Source of the DNA: Rutstroemia sp. NJR-2017a BVV2 | Lineage: Eukaryota; Ascomycota; Leotiomycetes; Helotiales; Rutstroemiaceae | Assembly (NCBI GenBank): GCA_002946415.1 | Contig: NJPS01000059.1 | Location: 372,001 to 436,000, forward strand | Direction: 5' to 3' | Length of the DNA: 64,000 nucleotides | Part shown: one piece after another, positions 34,885 through 45,694 of the stretch | Layout: every line of letters starts with the position of its first letter | How positions within the stretch are numbered: the stretch's first letter is position 1 | Made by a program: the position numbers and the translations under genes | Notes under the pieces: generated by a model | Told to the model about the DNA's origin: nothing | The model's input: only the letters and a program-made list of their open reading frames with translations | Databases searched by the model: none

Positions 34885-37688
34885 ATGCTGCTCCTACCCC
34901 ACTTTCTGCCACTAGGCTTGTTCCTGAGTGCAGCTCTTGGCCATCGGATCAATCGACGAGAAGGCTCCGTAGGCGAGGATTCATTAGTTGTCGCTTCGGA
35001 GCCTGTTGGCATCACAAACGGCCAGTCTCTCATGACATCTACTGTTCCTCCGGCACCTTTGAAAACGATCGTTGTCGGCAACGTTAAGGTACTGGCAAAC
35101 ACTACGGCAGCTAAAGCAGACGCAAAAGTCGTCGTAGATGACACTGGGGAAACCGTCGACTCCAAAGTTCTTGTTATTGCACGAGATTCTGTCTCCGCAT
35201 ATTCGGTATGGTCCGGTCTCAACGACCTTGGGATTCCCTACCAAGTATTAGTTGTCCCATCGGGCGGTGTCACCCTACCTCAGCTGAATAGTTCATTGAC
35301 GTCGGGAAACTTTGGTCTTATTGTTGTCTTGTCAGAAGTCAGCTACTCTTATCCAAACTTGGGCTACCAATCGGCGTTAACGAATGATCAATGGCAACAA
35401 TTGTACAACTATCAACTTACCTTCCATGTTCGTATGGTCAGACTGGATTCTTATCCTTCTGCAGCCTTTGGCACACAAGCTTTGGGTTCATGCTGCAATG
35501 ACAAGGTCGAGCAGCTTGTTTCTGTTTCCGACACTTCGGGCTTCCCTAATGCAGGACTCAAGATGTATGTACACTCTCTCCAATGATGTTTAGTGCGTCT
35601 ACTGATAGAAAAATTCACAGTGGTGCCGGTGTTAGCACTCTAGGACTGTATCATTATCCTACGGTGATCACCAACTCAACCATTGCAAAAGAGTTTCTGC
35701 AGCTCGGGCCATCTTCAGATGGTCAATACACGAATAAGAGCACGGCAGGTGTAATCAATAATATTAATGGCAGAGAACAGGTTAGTTTTGTCACTATACA
35801 TTGGGGACATGAAGCTGACATTTCTAGATGGTATTTTACGTGCCGTTTTCCACAGACTGGTCCTCAACATCAGTCTATCTCCAACATACATGGATTAACT
35901 GGGGCACAAGAGGCTTATGTAAGCATTCTTTCCTCCTCGTCGCCGTCCACACTAATCTTTGTAGACGCCGGGTATCGAAGAGCAGCGTTTTCCACACAAA
36001 GTAAGTGCCTCCAGATCTCGTGATGAAGTATTACTAACAAATTAACAAGTTGATGATATGTTCCTGTAAGCGCTGTGTTCATACGAGACAATCTCGGCTT
36101 CATTTATCTCTTCATGCATTCATTTCCCATCCGAAAAGTAAAAACTAACGCATTCTGTAGTGTATCAGACATTTATAGCCCTGCGGGCACGACCTACCGC
36201 ATTGGAACGGCAGATCTGGCACAGCATATCACTTTCATGAATACAATCAACAGCAAGCTCAATCCTGGAAGTAAATGGTGGATCGAGATAGGACACAATG
36301 GAAACGGCAACATTGAACAATCCGATAGCACGGATTCAGCTGGCACGGTGAGTCCTCTAGAAGAGGTTTCCGAGTCCTCATGAATCATAAACCTTGGTGA
36401 AATCTTCGTCGGGTGCTAATTTAAAAGCAGCTCTGCAAACCTGGACCCATCGAATACGGAGAACAGAAAGACACTCCATTGGAATGGGTTAAGCCCATCG
36501 GAAGCGGAACTAATCTCTGGCCTGCGAGTCCGAGCATCTATCCAAACTATACAGCTGCCTGCCTCAACAAAGATACGCTGAAGACATGGTGGGCCACTCC
36601 CGCAAACCTTAATGCTTTCAGCCATGTCAGCCATACCTTTACTCATGAAGATCAAAACAACGCTACCTATTCCGACATCTTCAAGGAGATCTCATGGAAC
36701 CAAGCTTGGCTGGCTGCGTCTGGAATTGCTTCAGCAACAAAGTTTAGTCCAAAAGGATTGATCCCTCCTGCTATTACTGGTCTTCACAATGGAGATGCTC
36801 TCCGAGCTTGGTCTGACAATGGTATCACCCATGCCATTGGCGATAACACAAGACCTGCACTTTTGAACCCAGTCAGTGAAGAAATCTGTGTGACTTTGAG
36901 ACGAAAGAGCGCTAACCACTTCACAGAACAATGAGCATTGGCCCTTGATCACGACTGTTGCCGCTAACGGCTTCGATGGGATTCAAATTACCCCTAGATG
37001 GGCAACAAACATTTACTACAACTGCGACCTTCCAGGTTGCACTGTAGCCGAATGGATCAATACCTCCGCTGGATCCGGAGACATCAATACTCTTCTGGCT
37101 GTTGAAAAGCAGACCAACGTTCGGCACTTGCTTTCACTTCATCATGATCCTTTCATGTTCCACCAGGCTAATCTGCGCTACACTGGGGCCGCGTCATATA
37201 CTATTAATGGCGTAACATCAACACTTTCTTTGTTCCAGGCATGGGTCGAGACTGTGACACAGGAGTTCGTTCGACTGTAAGTCAATCTATACTCCGTGGA
37301 ACTCCAAAGTTTAATCTAACATCTTCAAGGGTCAACTGGCCTCTGCTTACCTACAAACACGACGATGTAAGTAATAACGACTCATTTTCAAGCACGCAGC
37401 TAATCAATCCCGCAGCTCGCAACACTCTTTGCCAACCGTATGACCCGTGATGCCTGCAAACCGGGATTGTCATATCAAATCGATACCACTGCCGCGACTA
37501 TTACCGGCGTGACTGTCACCACAAATGGCAACACATGCTCTGTACCCGTTCCAGTCACATTCCCAGGAGCTGTGACCAGTACACAGGGAGCGACTAGCGA
37601 GAAAGTTGGTAACGATCCTTTGACACTGTGGGTCCCGATGTCAGGTCAACCTGTCAAGTACACTCTTAGCGCACCAATCCCACTGTGA
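34885..37688 (+). CDS. agd3: Agd3-like secreted polysaccharide deacetylase
   Basis: Ten exons (34885-35564, 35621-35780, 35828-35918, 35965-36000, 36050-36065, 36161-36347, 36431-36871, 36927-37276, 37330-37366, 37416-37688) give 756 residues. ATG 34885 starts a signal peptide (MLLLPHFLPLGLFLSAALG); an upstream in-frame TTG is ignored. Exon 5 is only 16 nt and encodes the likely metal-binding Asp pair QIDDMFL (about 322-328). The catalytic region continues with WIEIGHNGNGN, HVSHTFTHEDQNNATYSDI (about 455-473, the metal His pair) and GFDGIQITPRWATNIYYNC; the C-terminal part is beta-rich. A. fumigatus Agd3 (CE18) removes acetyl groups from GalNAc in galactosaminogalactan, which makes the polymer cationic and adhesive. 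Conservation across all ten exons and its position beside gtb3 make the call firm. Confidence 0.92.
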
Positions 37689-39681
37689 TACTTCGGGAAG
37701 GAGGCCTCTTCGCGCTGAGAATAGGAGGTGCGAGGACCTGAGCACCACTAGTTCTTTCTGTTGCATTGGAATTTTCATTCTTCCCTTGGTGACGCGTCAG
37801 CTGTCTCCGAGACCTTTTGGTTCGAAATCTGTTATTTCATATCTACTTAAAAGAGGATTATGACCGTAGAGATATAGTTTCCTTAGCTCTAGGATAAATT
37901 GAATATTATGTCTACCTTCCACTGTAGTTTATTCTACCGTCTAGAGTGCCTCACGCATTCCAAAAAGCCTAATTTCTGAATTCTACAGCCAAAATCAACC
38001 CCCTACAATTAACAACAGTTAGCTATGACGATACCTACTACATCTAGAATACCAAGTCTGCGCGAGCTATCTAGCCCCCCTAATCTCCTAGCAACCTGCT
38101 AGTTTGGAGCTCCAAACACCCTATCAGTTGCTTATCTAGGAGTACTAAGTCCTCAACTTGCGGGTAAGATCAGCAAAATGGGGGTCCACCCACATTCTTC
38201 CTACCCCATCGAGGGGAAAATTCCGAGCGCGGAATCCTCGGGTCGCACAACATATCTCAAGCAATCACGCCACACCAAATTGTGTTACCCGAGCCGAAGA
38301 ATTCATCTACTACGATCCGATACTATGTACATCCATGCACATTGCACCATAACCCAACATCGTTTCCCCGCAAAGAGTCCCCTGTCCCTGTCCCTGTCCC
38401 TGTTCCTGCACCCCGCCTCCTTCGGATGCCACCCTGTTGTGATGATGTTGTGATGATGTTGTGATGATGTTGTTGTTTTGGCTGATCGTGTCGGATAAGT
38501 CATTCGATTTTGGGTTTTTCGCACGGCAGCTAGGATATGCTGTGGCTTACTTACCGAATGTACAGTCATGTCGCATCATTTTTTGCACCTACCCCTCGTG
38601 GTAGGTAGACAGGGTTTTTACTGGGTTTTGTACATCGGCTGAGGGGCACAATAGGGAGGAAGGAAGATCTATTTTCGTCTACACAAGATGTAGACCGGCC
38701 GCAACGTTGAACAGACGCACGAGAGAGACACGCAGGAGAGCCAAACACAAGCGCATACGAAGTGCACAGCCGTCCTATCGCAACAATACACTACTACATG
38801 ATCCACACATGTCAGCTTCTCGGTGACTGAAATTTTTCGTCGATGGACGAGTAGTACAACAATACAATAACACAATCCGACGCACATCTTACGACCGAAA
38901 TTTTACCAGCTCAGTCATCCGGCCGCGGAACGGTGCGGTAGTATTGATGACCACTCAAAACCTGCTTACATCAGTAACACCACCACGTCGACGTCCCCTA
39001 ACGCCCTCAATACCACCACACTGAAAATCCTAACTTCCTGAAACTCTGCCACAACCAGAAACCAATTAAAAAGGACGCACGCCAAGGCAGGGTCCAAGGA
39101 AACACAGAATATGCTAAAGCTGACGTATTCAGTTAAAAGCGACGTACATATTAAATTGGGATGCCATTTGACGCTGGATTTTTCAGCTCATGTTGGATTG
39201 GGAAACTATCGTAGGCTTTTTCTTCCCTTAGCAGTACTCTCCGGCTTTTCTTCGATGACAACAGTATTGATAATTCACTGCGGTTAGTCTAGGCATCACA
39301 TGTGGATAGGTTGATTAGACACATTCAGCGGGTCGACCGGGGCTGTGGCGTGGTTTCGTGCGGGCGGTGCATACTTCTGCTTCTACTCGCACGATTCGAT
39401 CTTTCGCGTTCTTTACTATATCTATCCACCTACTGAATATGATTTGGATTTTTAGTACGATACGTACATCCCAACCCATACATACTTCCAAGCAGTAGAA
39501 GCGTTGGCACGCAGCTTACTGGGTATTTTCCATCCGAAATCCGAAAAAGAAACCATCTGATAATATATTTCCCGCTCGATCGCCTCACGCCAGACAAGGC
39601 CTAGATCCTCGTTGAATCCCCTCTTTTATCCCCAAAGGAGCCTCATGGTTCTCGGCGAATCGTAGCTCACGCACTGTCAAC
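37689..39681. other. intergenic region inside the GAG cluster
   Basis: About 2.0 kb between the agd3-like stop and the ega3-like start. No supported gene. It holds simple repeats at about 38381-38408 (CCTGTC-type) and 38436-38468 (11-bp unit) and presumably the ega3 promoter. Confidence 0.4.
38381..38468. repeat. two short tandem repeats
   Basis: A CCCTGT hexamer run (38381-38408) is followed by three exact copies of the 11-bp unit GTTGTGATGAT (38436-38468). The unit is not a multiple of three and no gene spans it. Confidence 0.75.
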
Positions 39682-40734
39682 ATGTCATCAGGAGGGATAT
39701 TCAAGACACCACTCACGACAACCACACAGACCGAGATGAATACCGACGAGGAAGCATCACCACACCGCAAACCTACGCCTGCCACTCGCTCCAACCCGCA
39801 CAAAATTTTCACCCGGAAATGCAACATTATCTTGGCGCTAATATTCCTCTTCATTCTCGCCACTGCCTTGGCACTGGGCCTGACATTTAGTCTTCGGAAA
39901 AAACATCATCACGACGGTGGTGATGGTGATGATACGAATCCTTCTACGCCCACACCAATTCCAACAAACCCAACCAATGCATCATTCTGGACCCCAAATC
40001 TCAATACCACCTCATCAAATACCTGGAACATTAATCTCCTAACGCCACTTGATCCCAGCAACATCTATGCCAACACGACAATCTACGATGTTGACCTGTT
40101 CCTCTCAGCAAATACCACTCCCGCCGTAATCCGTACCTTGCATACCCAAGGCCACAAAGTAATCTGTTATTTTTCCGCGGGCACCATCGAGAACTTCCGA
40201 CCTGACACCTCACTGTTCCAATCCTCCGATTACGGGTCGCAACTCCCGGACTGGCCCAACGAGCACTGGGCGAACATCAGCTCACCCAGCGTACGCGCCG
40301 TCATGCTTTCGCGACTCGACCTCGCCGCCAACCAATCCTGCGACGCCGTCGACCCCGACAACATCGACGGGTACTCCAACTCCAACGGACTGCACCTCAC
40401 GCAAGCAGACTCCATCGCCTACATCCAATGGCTCGCATCCGAAGCCCACGCGCGCGGCCTCGCCATCGGCCTCAAGAACGGCGGCGAGATTATTAATCAA
40501 GTGCTCAGCGACGTGCAGTTTGCCGTCAACGAGCAGTGCGTGCAGTACGACGAGTGCGAGACCTGGCAGCCGTTCGTCAACGCGGACAAGCCCGTGTTCA
40601 ACATCGAGTATCCGCACGATGCGCCATCGATCAGCCAGGTGCAGCGCAACGACATATGCGGAGACAAGCAAGCGGCGGGTTTTTTCACCGTGATGAAAAA
40701 AATGGAACTGGATGACTGGGTCGAGCGATGCTGA
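39682..40734 (+). CDS. ega3: Ega3-like GH114 endo-alpha-1,4-galactosaminidase
   Basis: A single exon of 350 residues. The cytosolic N-terminus of about 50 residues is followed by one membrane helix (IILALIFLFILATALALGL), so the protein is a type II anchored enzyme, then a His/Gly/Asp and Pro/Thr linker, and the GH114 barrel: YDVDLFLSANTTPAVIRTLH, GHKVICYFSAGTIENFRPD, CDAVDPDNIDGYSN, ARGLAIGLKNGGE and VFNIEYPHDAP. The Asp of DPDNIDG and the Glu of NIEY sit where I expect the family's acidic catalytic residues. A. fumigatus Ega3 cleaves deacetylated (galactosamine) stretches of galactosaminogalactan and has the same anchored layout. It follows the agd3-like gene on the same strand. Confidence 0.92.
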   Translation: MSSGGIFKTPLTTTTQTEMNTDEEASPHRKPTPATRSNPHKIFTRKCNIILALIFLFILATALALGLTFSLRKKHHHDGGDGDDTNPSTPTPIPTNPTNASFWTPNLNTTSSNTWNINLLTPLDPSNIYANTTIYDVDLFLSANTTPAVIRTLHTQGHKVICYFSAGTIENFRPDTSLFQSSDYGSQLPDWPNEHWANISSPSVRAVMLSRLDLAANQSCDAVDPDNIDGYSNSNGLHLTQADSIAYIQWLASEAHARGLAIGLKNGGEIINQVLSDVQFAVNEQCVQYDECETWQPFVNADKPVFNIEYPHDAPSISQVQRNDICGDKQAAGFFTVMKKMELDDWVERC

Positions 40735-42434
40735 AAATATCTTTTCCTTGGCATCATGGCATGGTTCTGTTCTGCTTCTCAACTGGTCAGCTTGCTTTAG
40801 CCTGAATTGAATACGATGTGGCTGGGCAAACATCTTTTCGTGTCACCAACCAGCTTCATATTTTAGCTCGGGCGCCGCATTTAGTAGCCATGGCGCCGCA
40901 TCTAGTAGCCATGGCGTGGCCGTTCTTTGCGTGCTGCATAGTCTAGTAAATTAATACATTCCTTTTTCTACTTCCCTTCTCAGACTATGATGACACTAGA
41001 AACTGTAATGTCGGTGCAAATAAGGTTCGTCGCGAGCTCCGCACGAACAGTCCCACTCCGCTGCGAATGCGACCGAAACCCGCTCGGGTTATATTTTAGT
41101 GCCAGCTTGCTTACCTACATACGCGAAGGAAGCGTGCCCGAACATCGTCGGACCTTCTCCCCTGTACCGATGCAACGAGCTGTCCGGGGTTTAATATACG
41201 ACTTGTGGGGATCCCTGTGCAAATCGACCAATTTTTGACACATAGAAACCAGGCGGGCCTGCACCTACCTGACGATCGACCAGCATGGCGGCGGCGCAGG
41301 TGGCCAGGCCAGCCAAAACAATATTAAAAATACTTCGGCATATTGACGTGCTGGGAAAGCTGAGAAGCTGCTCCATTGAGACTCACCGCCCACGATACAG
41401 CTGCCTGTTTCGCAACGAACAGAGCGAGGCGAGCCCCCCGCGCTGGTCTGAGCATGATGTGCATAAGCCCTACAGCTGCATACCTACGCCCGGGTGTTCA
41501 GAAGGGAGTGCCCCGACAAGCCCACCGACCGATCGAACTGGGAGTGCAGGGAAATATTGATTATACCAAGTAAGTTACAAAAAAGACGTCCACCTAACGG
41601 GGCAATGATTACGAGCAGGTTTGTTGGTACTGTATGTGTGTTGGTGCAGGGAACTGCGATGTAACTCGTCTTAGCCGTTTGCGGGAACTTTGCCGAGCCG
41701 TAATGTACTTGTACTGTAGTTTCGCCTTCTGGTTGTGGGGTAATACTCCCATCCATCTTACAGGATGGACTGGATAGCACGGAATATGTATGCGTTGCTG
41801 AGATGCAGCTACTGGACTCAGCAGCTACCGTAGTGATTTGCCGATCCTGGCTCGTTTAACCTTACTATCCACATTTGACAACAGTTAACAGTTTTCGAAA
41901 AGGAAAAAATTGCTCTAGCAAACTGTCCCACAATCGTCGGATTTTGTACACTGCAAACTTCCAAATGACATCAAGTCATACGGATATAAGGCCCGGTTGG
42001 CAAAGTGGGTTTTGGCCATTCCTGCTGAACGAGCCGTGCCAGCCATGTATACAAAACTCCTTGGAAGAAGTCATACCGGGATTCGAAGAATGGGCGCAGG
42101 GGTTGCCGTCTCACTACATGTACCTATGGCCGAGAAATTTCCCGAGAACGCGCCAAGCTCAAGATCAGATATATGGTTACTTTGGCACACCCACGACGAC
42201 ATTTTCATCTAACCTTTGCACATTTCAAAAAAAGAAAATCACACCCGGAAGTTGCAGAGAAGCAGCCGTTTTGAGCCAAGATCCATCTCACAAGAAGGAT
42301 GCAAGATCATGGCTTAAGCATAGGCATCTATTCATCGGGTGCGAAATATAGTACATTGAAAACAGTGACCACGTTGCAGCATTGATCTCGAGATTGAGGG
42401 CCACGATCGAAAAGCTCGCCCCCAGAAACCCTTC
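40735..42434. other. intergenic region inside the GAG cluster
   Basis: About 1.7 kb between the convergent ega3-like and sph3-like stops. A plus frame (41875-42351) begins at TTG and has no domain. It holds a 21-bp direct repeat at 40871-40912. Confidence 0.4.
40871..40912. repeat. 21-bp direct repeat, two copies
   Basis: Two adjacent 21-bp units (40871-40891 and 40892-40912) differ at one base. They lie 137 bp past the ega3-like stop, probably in its 3' UTR. Confidence 0.75.
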
Positions 42435-43339
42435 TCAAAGATTAACCGCTTGGATGAATTGATCCCAATGAGCCCCCAAACTCGTGTAGAGATCTGAAGT
42501 CTGGCTCGTGATGAAAATTGTTCTGACAAGTGGTACGAGCTGCTTGATCTGAGATCGTACATCGGAAGATGCAGTCATCAAAGAATGTGGTACCGAATGC
42601 ATTATACATGCGAGCCGTTCCGGGACCACATCGAGCTTCGTGAGAGCTTCTTCACAGCCTGCCTCAAAATATGTTTGGTGACTTGCTTCAAAAACCACAG
42701 CAATGTCCGGCAAACAAGGTCCTCGCATCAATCTCCAGTGAGGGATTGTTCCTGGATTGTGGATAACCTGTTTGTTTAGACATGAGTTAGCTTTCAGCTG
42801 TGTTGTAAATGCAACAATTAAGGCTTACTAGACGCTCAACTCCGAATCCAGAAGAACTTTTTACCAAGGAATTGATGTTTCTAAGGAATGAAGCATTGGC
42901 TGAACTCCATTGATTTGGGGTCTCATCGAAGAAGATGCCTCGGATGCCGAGTTCGTTACCATCGAGCCTCCATTTGGCGTAGATTAAAACATCTTCTAGA
43001 ACGGCGGAATATTGCCTGGTTGCATATGCAGTGGACACATAGCCAACTACAACGGCATTAGGGTGGGAATTTAACTTCCGTATATCTCTGGAATAATTCT
43101 CGTCCAGCGACACCCCTGGGCCATTGTGAGGATTGACCACGATGATGAATTTGATTTTCGGATACGTCGAGATGCTGTTCCTTCAGTCAGCCCCCGTCTC
43201 AATATTCTCCGGCCACTCCCACCCCCTTAACTTTCCTTTGAAGTAAGCCATCCCATGCACCTGGCGATGGGTAAATGTAGAGGGGAATAATGACATTCAT
43301 CTTAGGAAGCATGGTCGAGAGAGGTTGGCTAAGAGACAT
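42435..43339 (-). CDS. sph3: Sph3-like GH135 (spherulin-4) glycoside hydrolase, odd splice donor
   Basis: Three exons (43339-43236, 43174-42829, 42767-42435) give 260 residues if the first intron starts GA: the junction is CAAAG|GAAAGT, one base from the consensus GTAAGT, with a normal CTGAC branch and AACAG acceptor. No GT donor gives a compatible phase, and unspliced RNA stops within 20 codons. The product has NVIIPLYIYPSPGAWDGLLQ, KFIIVVNPHNGPG, VVGYVSTAYATRQ, GIRGIFFDETPNQW (acidic pair typical of the active site), NPGTIPHW and a regular C-terminus, all spherulin-4 features. A. fumigatus Sph3 cleaves GalNAc-rich galactosaminogalactan and is required for polymer production. Unlike that protein, no N-terminal membrane helix is seen. 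The rest of the frame is intact. Confidence 0.82.
43175..43235 (-). other. non-canonical GA-AG intron in sph3-like gene
   Basis: This 61-bp interval must be removed to keep the Sph3 frame. It begins GAAAGT instead of GTAAGT, has the branch-like CTGAC 14 nt or so before AACAG, and contains TGA and TAA in the frames it would join. Confidence 0.6.
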
Positions 43340-43733
43340 CGCCTGAGATGGAAAGTTTGATGGTGAAAATTTTTTGGAGTGCCCGAAGTACTGCAACCCA
43401 ACTTCCTCTTATGCTGAGAAATCTCGCGCGCTCCACCTAAAGAAGAAAGGCCGCAAAGCCCCTATATCGAAAATGCTAAAACGGCTGACTGGCTGAACTC
43501 GGATGAGAGGAAGTCGATCTGTATTCCAGCACTGATGAATTCGTGTGGCCCGATATGGCACGCAAGAAAATCACGTTGTTGCGTGAGTAACTAAGTTGTA
43601 AGGAGGTAATGATATGTGCCTAGGACTACAAATTAGCTTGGGTGTTCGAGAAGTATAATATGAAGCAGTCTGGTCTTGGAAAGAACACAATCCAACCACT
43701 TTACCTTATTCCTATCACGATCCAATCATCAAT
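43340..43733. promoter_or_regulatory. divergent promoter sph3 / uge3
   Basis: A 394-bp gap between divergent start codons (sph3-like on the minus strand, uge3-like on the plus). The minus frame upstream of the sph3 ATG stays open to a TTG at 43396 but lacks an ATG or a hydrophobic segment. Confidence 0.5.
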
Positions 43734-45068
43734 ATGCCTTGTTCCACAGATTCGGGAGCCTCGTCTCCAGCAAGAGTCTCATACAGTAACGAGACCAATC
43801 CCCTCGGTACACCGTTGACAGAAAGATCCCTCTTATTCGACGATGATGATATTGATGTCGCCGTTCGCAAGTCTATGACTGATCGTTTTATATTGGTAGT
43901 TGGTGGCTGCGGATTCATTGGCTCCCACACAGTGTGGGAACTTGCTAAAGCCGGCTATAATGTGAGGTCCCCCTTCGCTAGTTCTCGACACGATAGCTAA
44001 CCAAACATGTAGGTGGCTGTGATTGACAATCTAAGCAATTCATTCATAAATGTATTCGAAAAAATTGAGCTAATGGTCGATCACCATTACGCAGCCCAAA
44101 GCAAGAATGGGCAGCGTCCAACGCTCAAGTTTCACCAATCAGACTTCCGGGATATGACCAAGATGACGGCAATTCTCCAAGAGTACGACTACCCTATGAA
44201 CTTTGAATCCAGCTCAGACACTTTATGCGATGATCAGCGTTCTAGAATCTCTGGTGTAATTCATTTCGCGGCCTACAAAGCCGTTGAAGAAAGCATCCAG
44301 CAGCCGTTGAAGTACTACTCAAACAACGTCGGTGGCCTGATCGACTTCTGTTCCCTATTGGGCGAATTCGGTATCAAGAAACTCGTATTCAGTTCATCAG
44401 CAACAGTTTACGGGACTATCGCTGATAGCGGAATGCCCCTCCATGAAGACTTTGTAGATGCGTCTGGTTGCACTGGTCTCACTAATCCATATGGACGCAC
44501 CAAATGGATGTGTGAGGCTATCTTGAGCGACCTAGCGAAATCCGATCCAGACTGGGAAATCACTGCACTGCGTTACTTCAATCCCATCGGATGCGATGAA
44601 TCAGGACTTCTGGGTGAAGATCCACGAGTCGCTGCGACCAATCTGATGCCAGTCGTGTTGAGAGTGCTCACTGGAGCCTTATCATCGCTGAGCGTGTATG
44701 GCAGCGATTATGACACGGTGGATGGCACAGCTGTGAGAGATTATATCCACGTCACAGATCTTGCGCGTGGACACTTAGCTGCTCTCAGTAACGGACCAAG
44801 TGGCGGCTTCAGGGTGTACAATCTTGGAACTGGTCGAGGTTATTCAGTTCTGGAGGTCGTCACCGCAATGGAACATGCAACGCGCAAAGCGGTGCCTGTA
44901 AAAATTGTTGGTCGAAGAGGTGGCGATGTTGGGAAGTGTGTAGCTTTGTCCAGCAAGGCAGAGATGGAACTGAGATGGAAGACCGATAAAACTCTTGCGA
45001 TGTGTTGCGGAGATCTCTGGCGATTTCTCGAGACTTCCGCGAACGTAGTGAAGGAGAAAGTGTTTTAA
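43734..45068 (+). CDS. uge3: Uge3-like UDP-glucose/UDP-GlcNAc 4-epimerase
   Basis: Exons 43734-43961 and 44013-45068 (51-bp intron, GTGAGG donor, ATGTAG acceptor) give 427 residues. An acidic N-terminal extension of about 50 residues precedes the Rossmann fold: FILVVGGCGFIGSHTVWEL, VAVIDNLSNS, VIHFAAYKAVEES, LVFSSSATVYG, then the catalytic NPYGRTKW, ITALRYFNPIGCD, RDYIHVTDLARGHLAAL and YNLGTGRGYSVLEVV. The enzyme is an SDR-type epimerase that should interconvert UDP-Glc/UDP-Gal and, for the Uge3 type, UDP-GlcNAc/UDP-GalNAc, which provides both sugars for galactosaminogalactan. Substrate range cannot be read from sequence; the cluster position argues for the Uge3 role rather than the housekeeping Leloir epimerase. 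Confidence 0.93.
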
Positions 45069-45694
45069 TGTGCGGCGCACGGCGGTGGAGTAATTCTTGG
45101 GAGGATGCTTTAATTGTGCTTTATTCCTTTCTTTTCAAAATTCAGTGGGCGCGGCCATAGTGTATACCTCTTAGTGTTTGTTATTGAATCGATCAACGAG
45201 AGATGATGTCTGTTTCGCGATAACAAGGAAGCTTACGTGTGAATCACATGACTCCGCCGCGTGACTTTCTGGAGCTTGAGGGATGGGCGACGTGATGCAA
45301 GCCATCCACATTTTGAGTTTTTTTACGCTCGTTTATGAGCCTAATATACGTTCAGCGGGTAACGTTGCTTGAAAATACAGGATGACCATTACGACAAGCA
45401 ATCATAAAAGCGCATTAAAGTAACCTTAGATGTAACCAATATCTCGTATTGAAAATCACTGACAGCACGCGGACAATAGGTTCAATGATCAAAGACAGAA
45501 TATTTACACACTGAGGGGTATCATTTCCAGCTCCAAGTTCAATATGCTTACCCATACTTGTTTCGCCATGCAATGCAACGAAATGCAGTAAATAAATAAC
45601 ACAACCTATAACACAGATAATTGAAAGTACACGTCATGCAATTTGTTCAGTCCATTCCTTTACATGTATGTTTCATAACTCGTACCAGAGTTCC
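45069..45694. other. convergent intergenic region
   Basis: About 0.6 kb between the uge3-like stop and the stop of the long Trp-repeat protein gene, which marks the right border of the GAG cluster. AT-rich, no gene seen. Confidence 0.4.

Noticed and set aside
41875..42351. 158-codon plus-strand frame opposite the sph3 3' flank
   Set aside because: Starts at TTG, no domain, and lies in a convergent 3' region.
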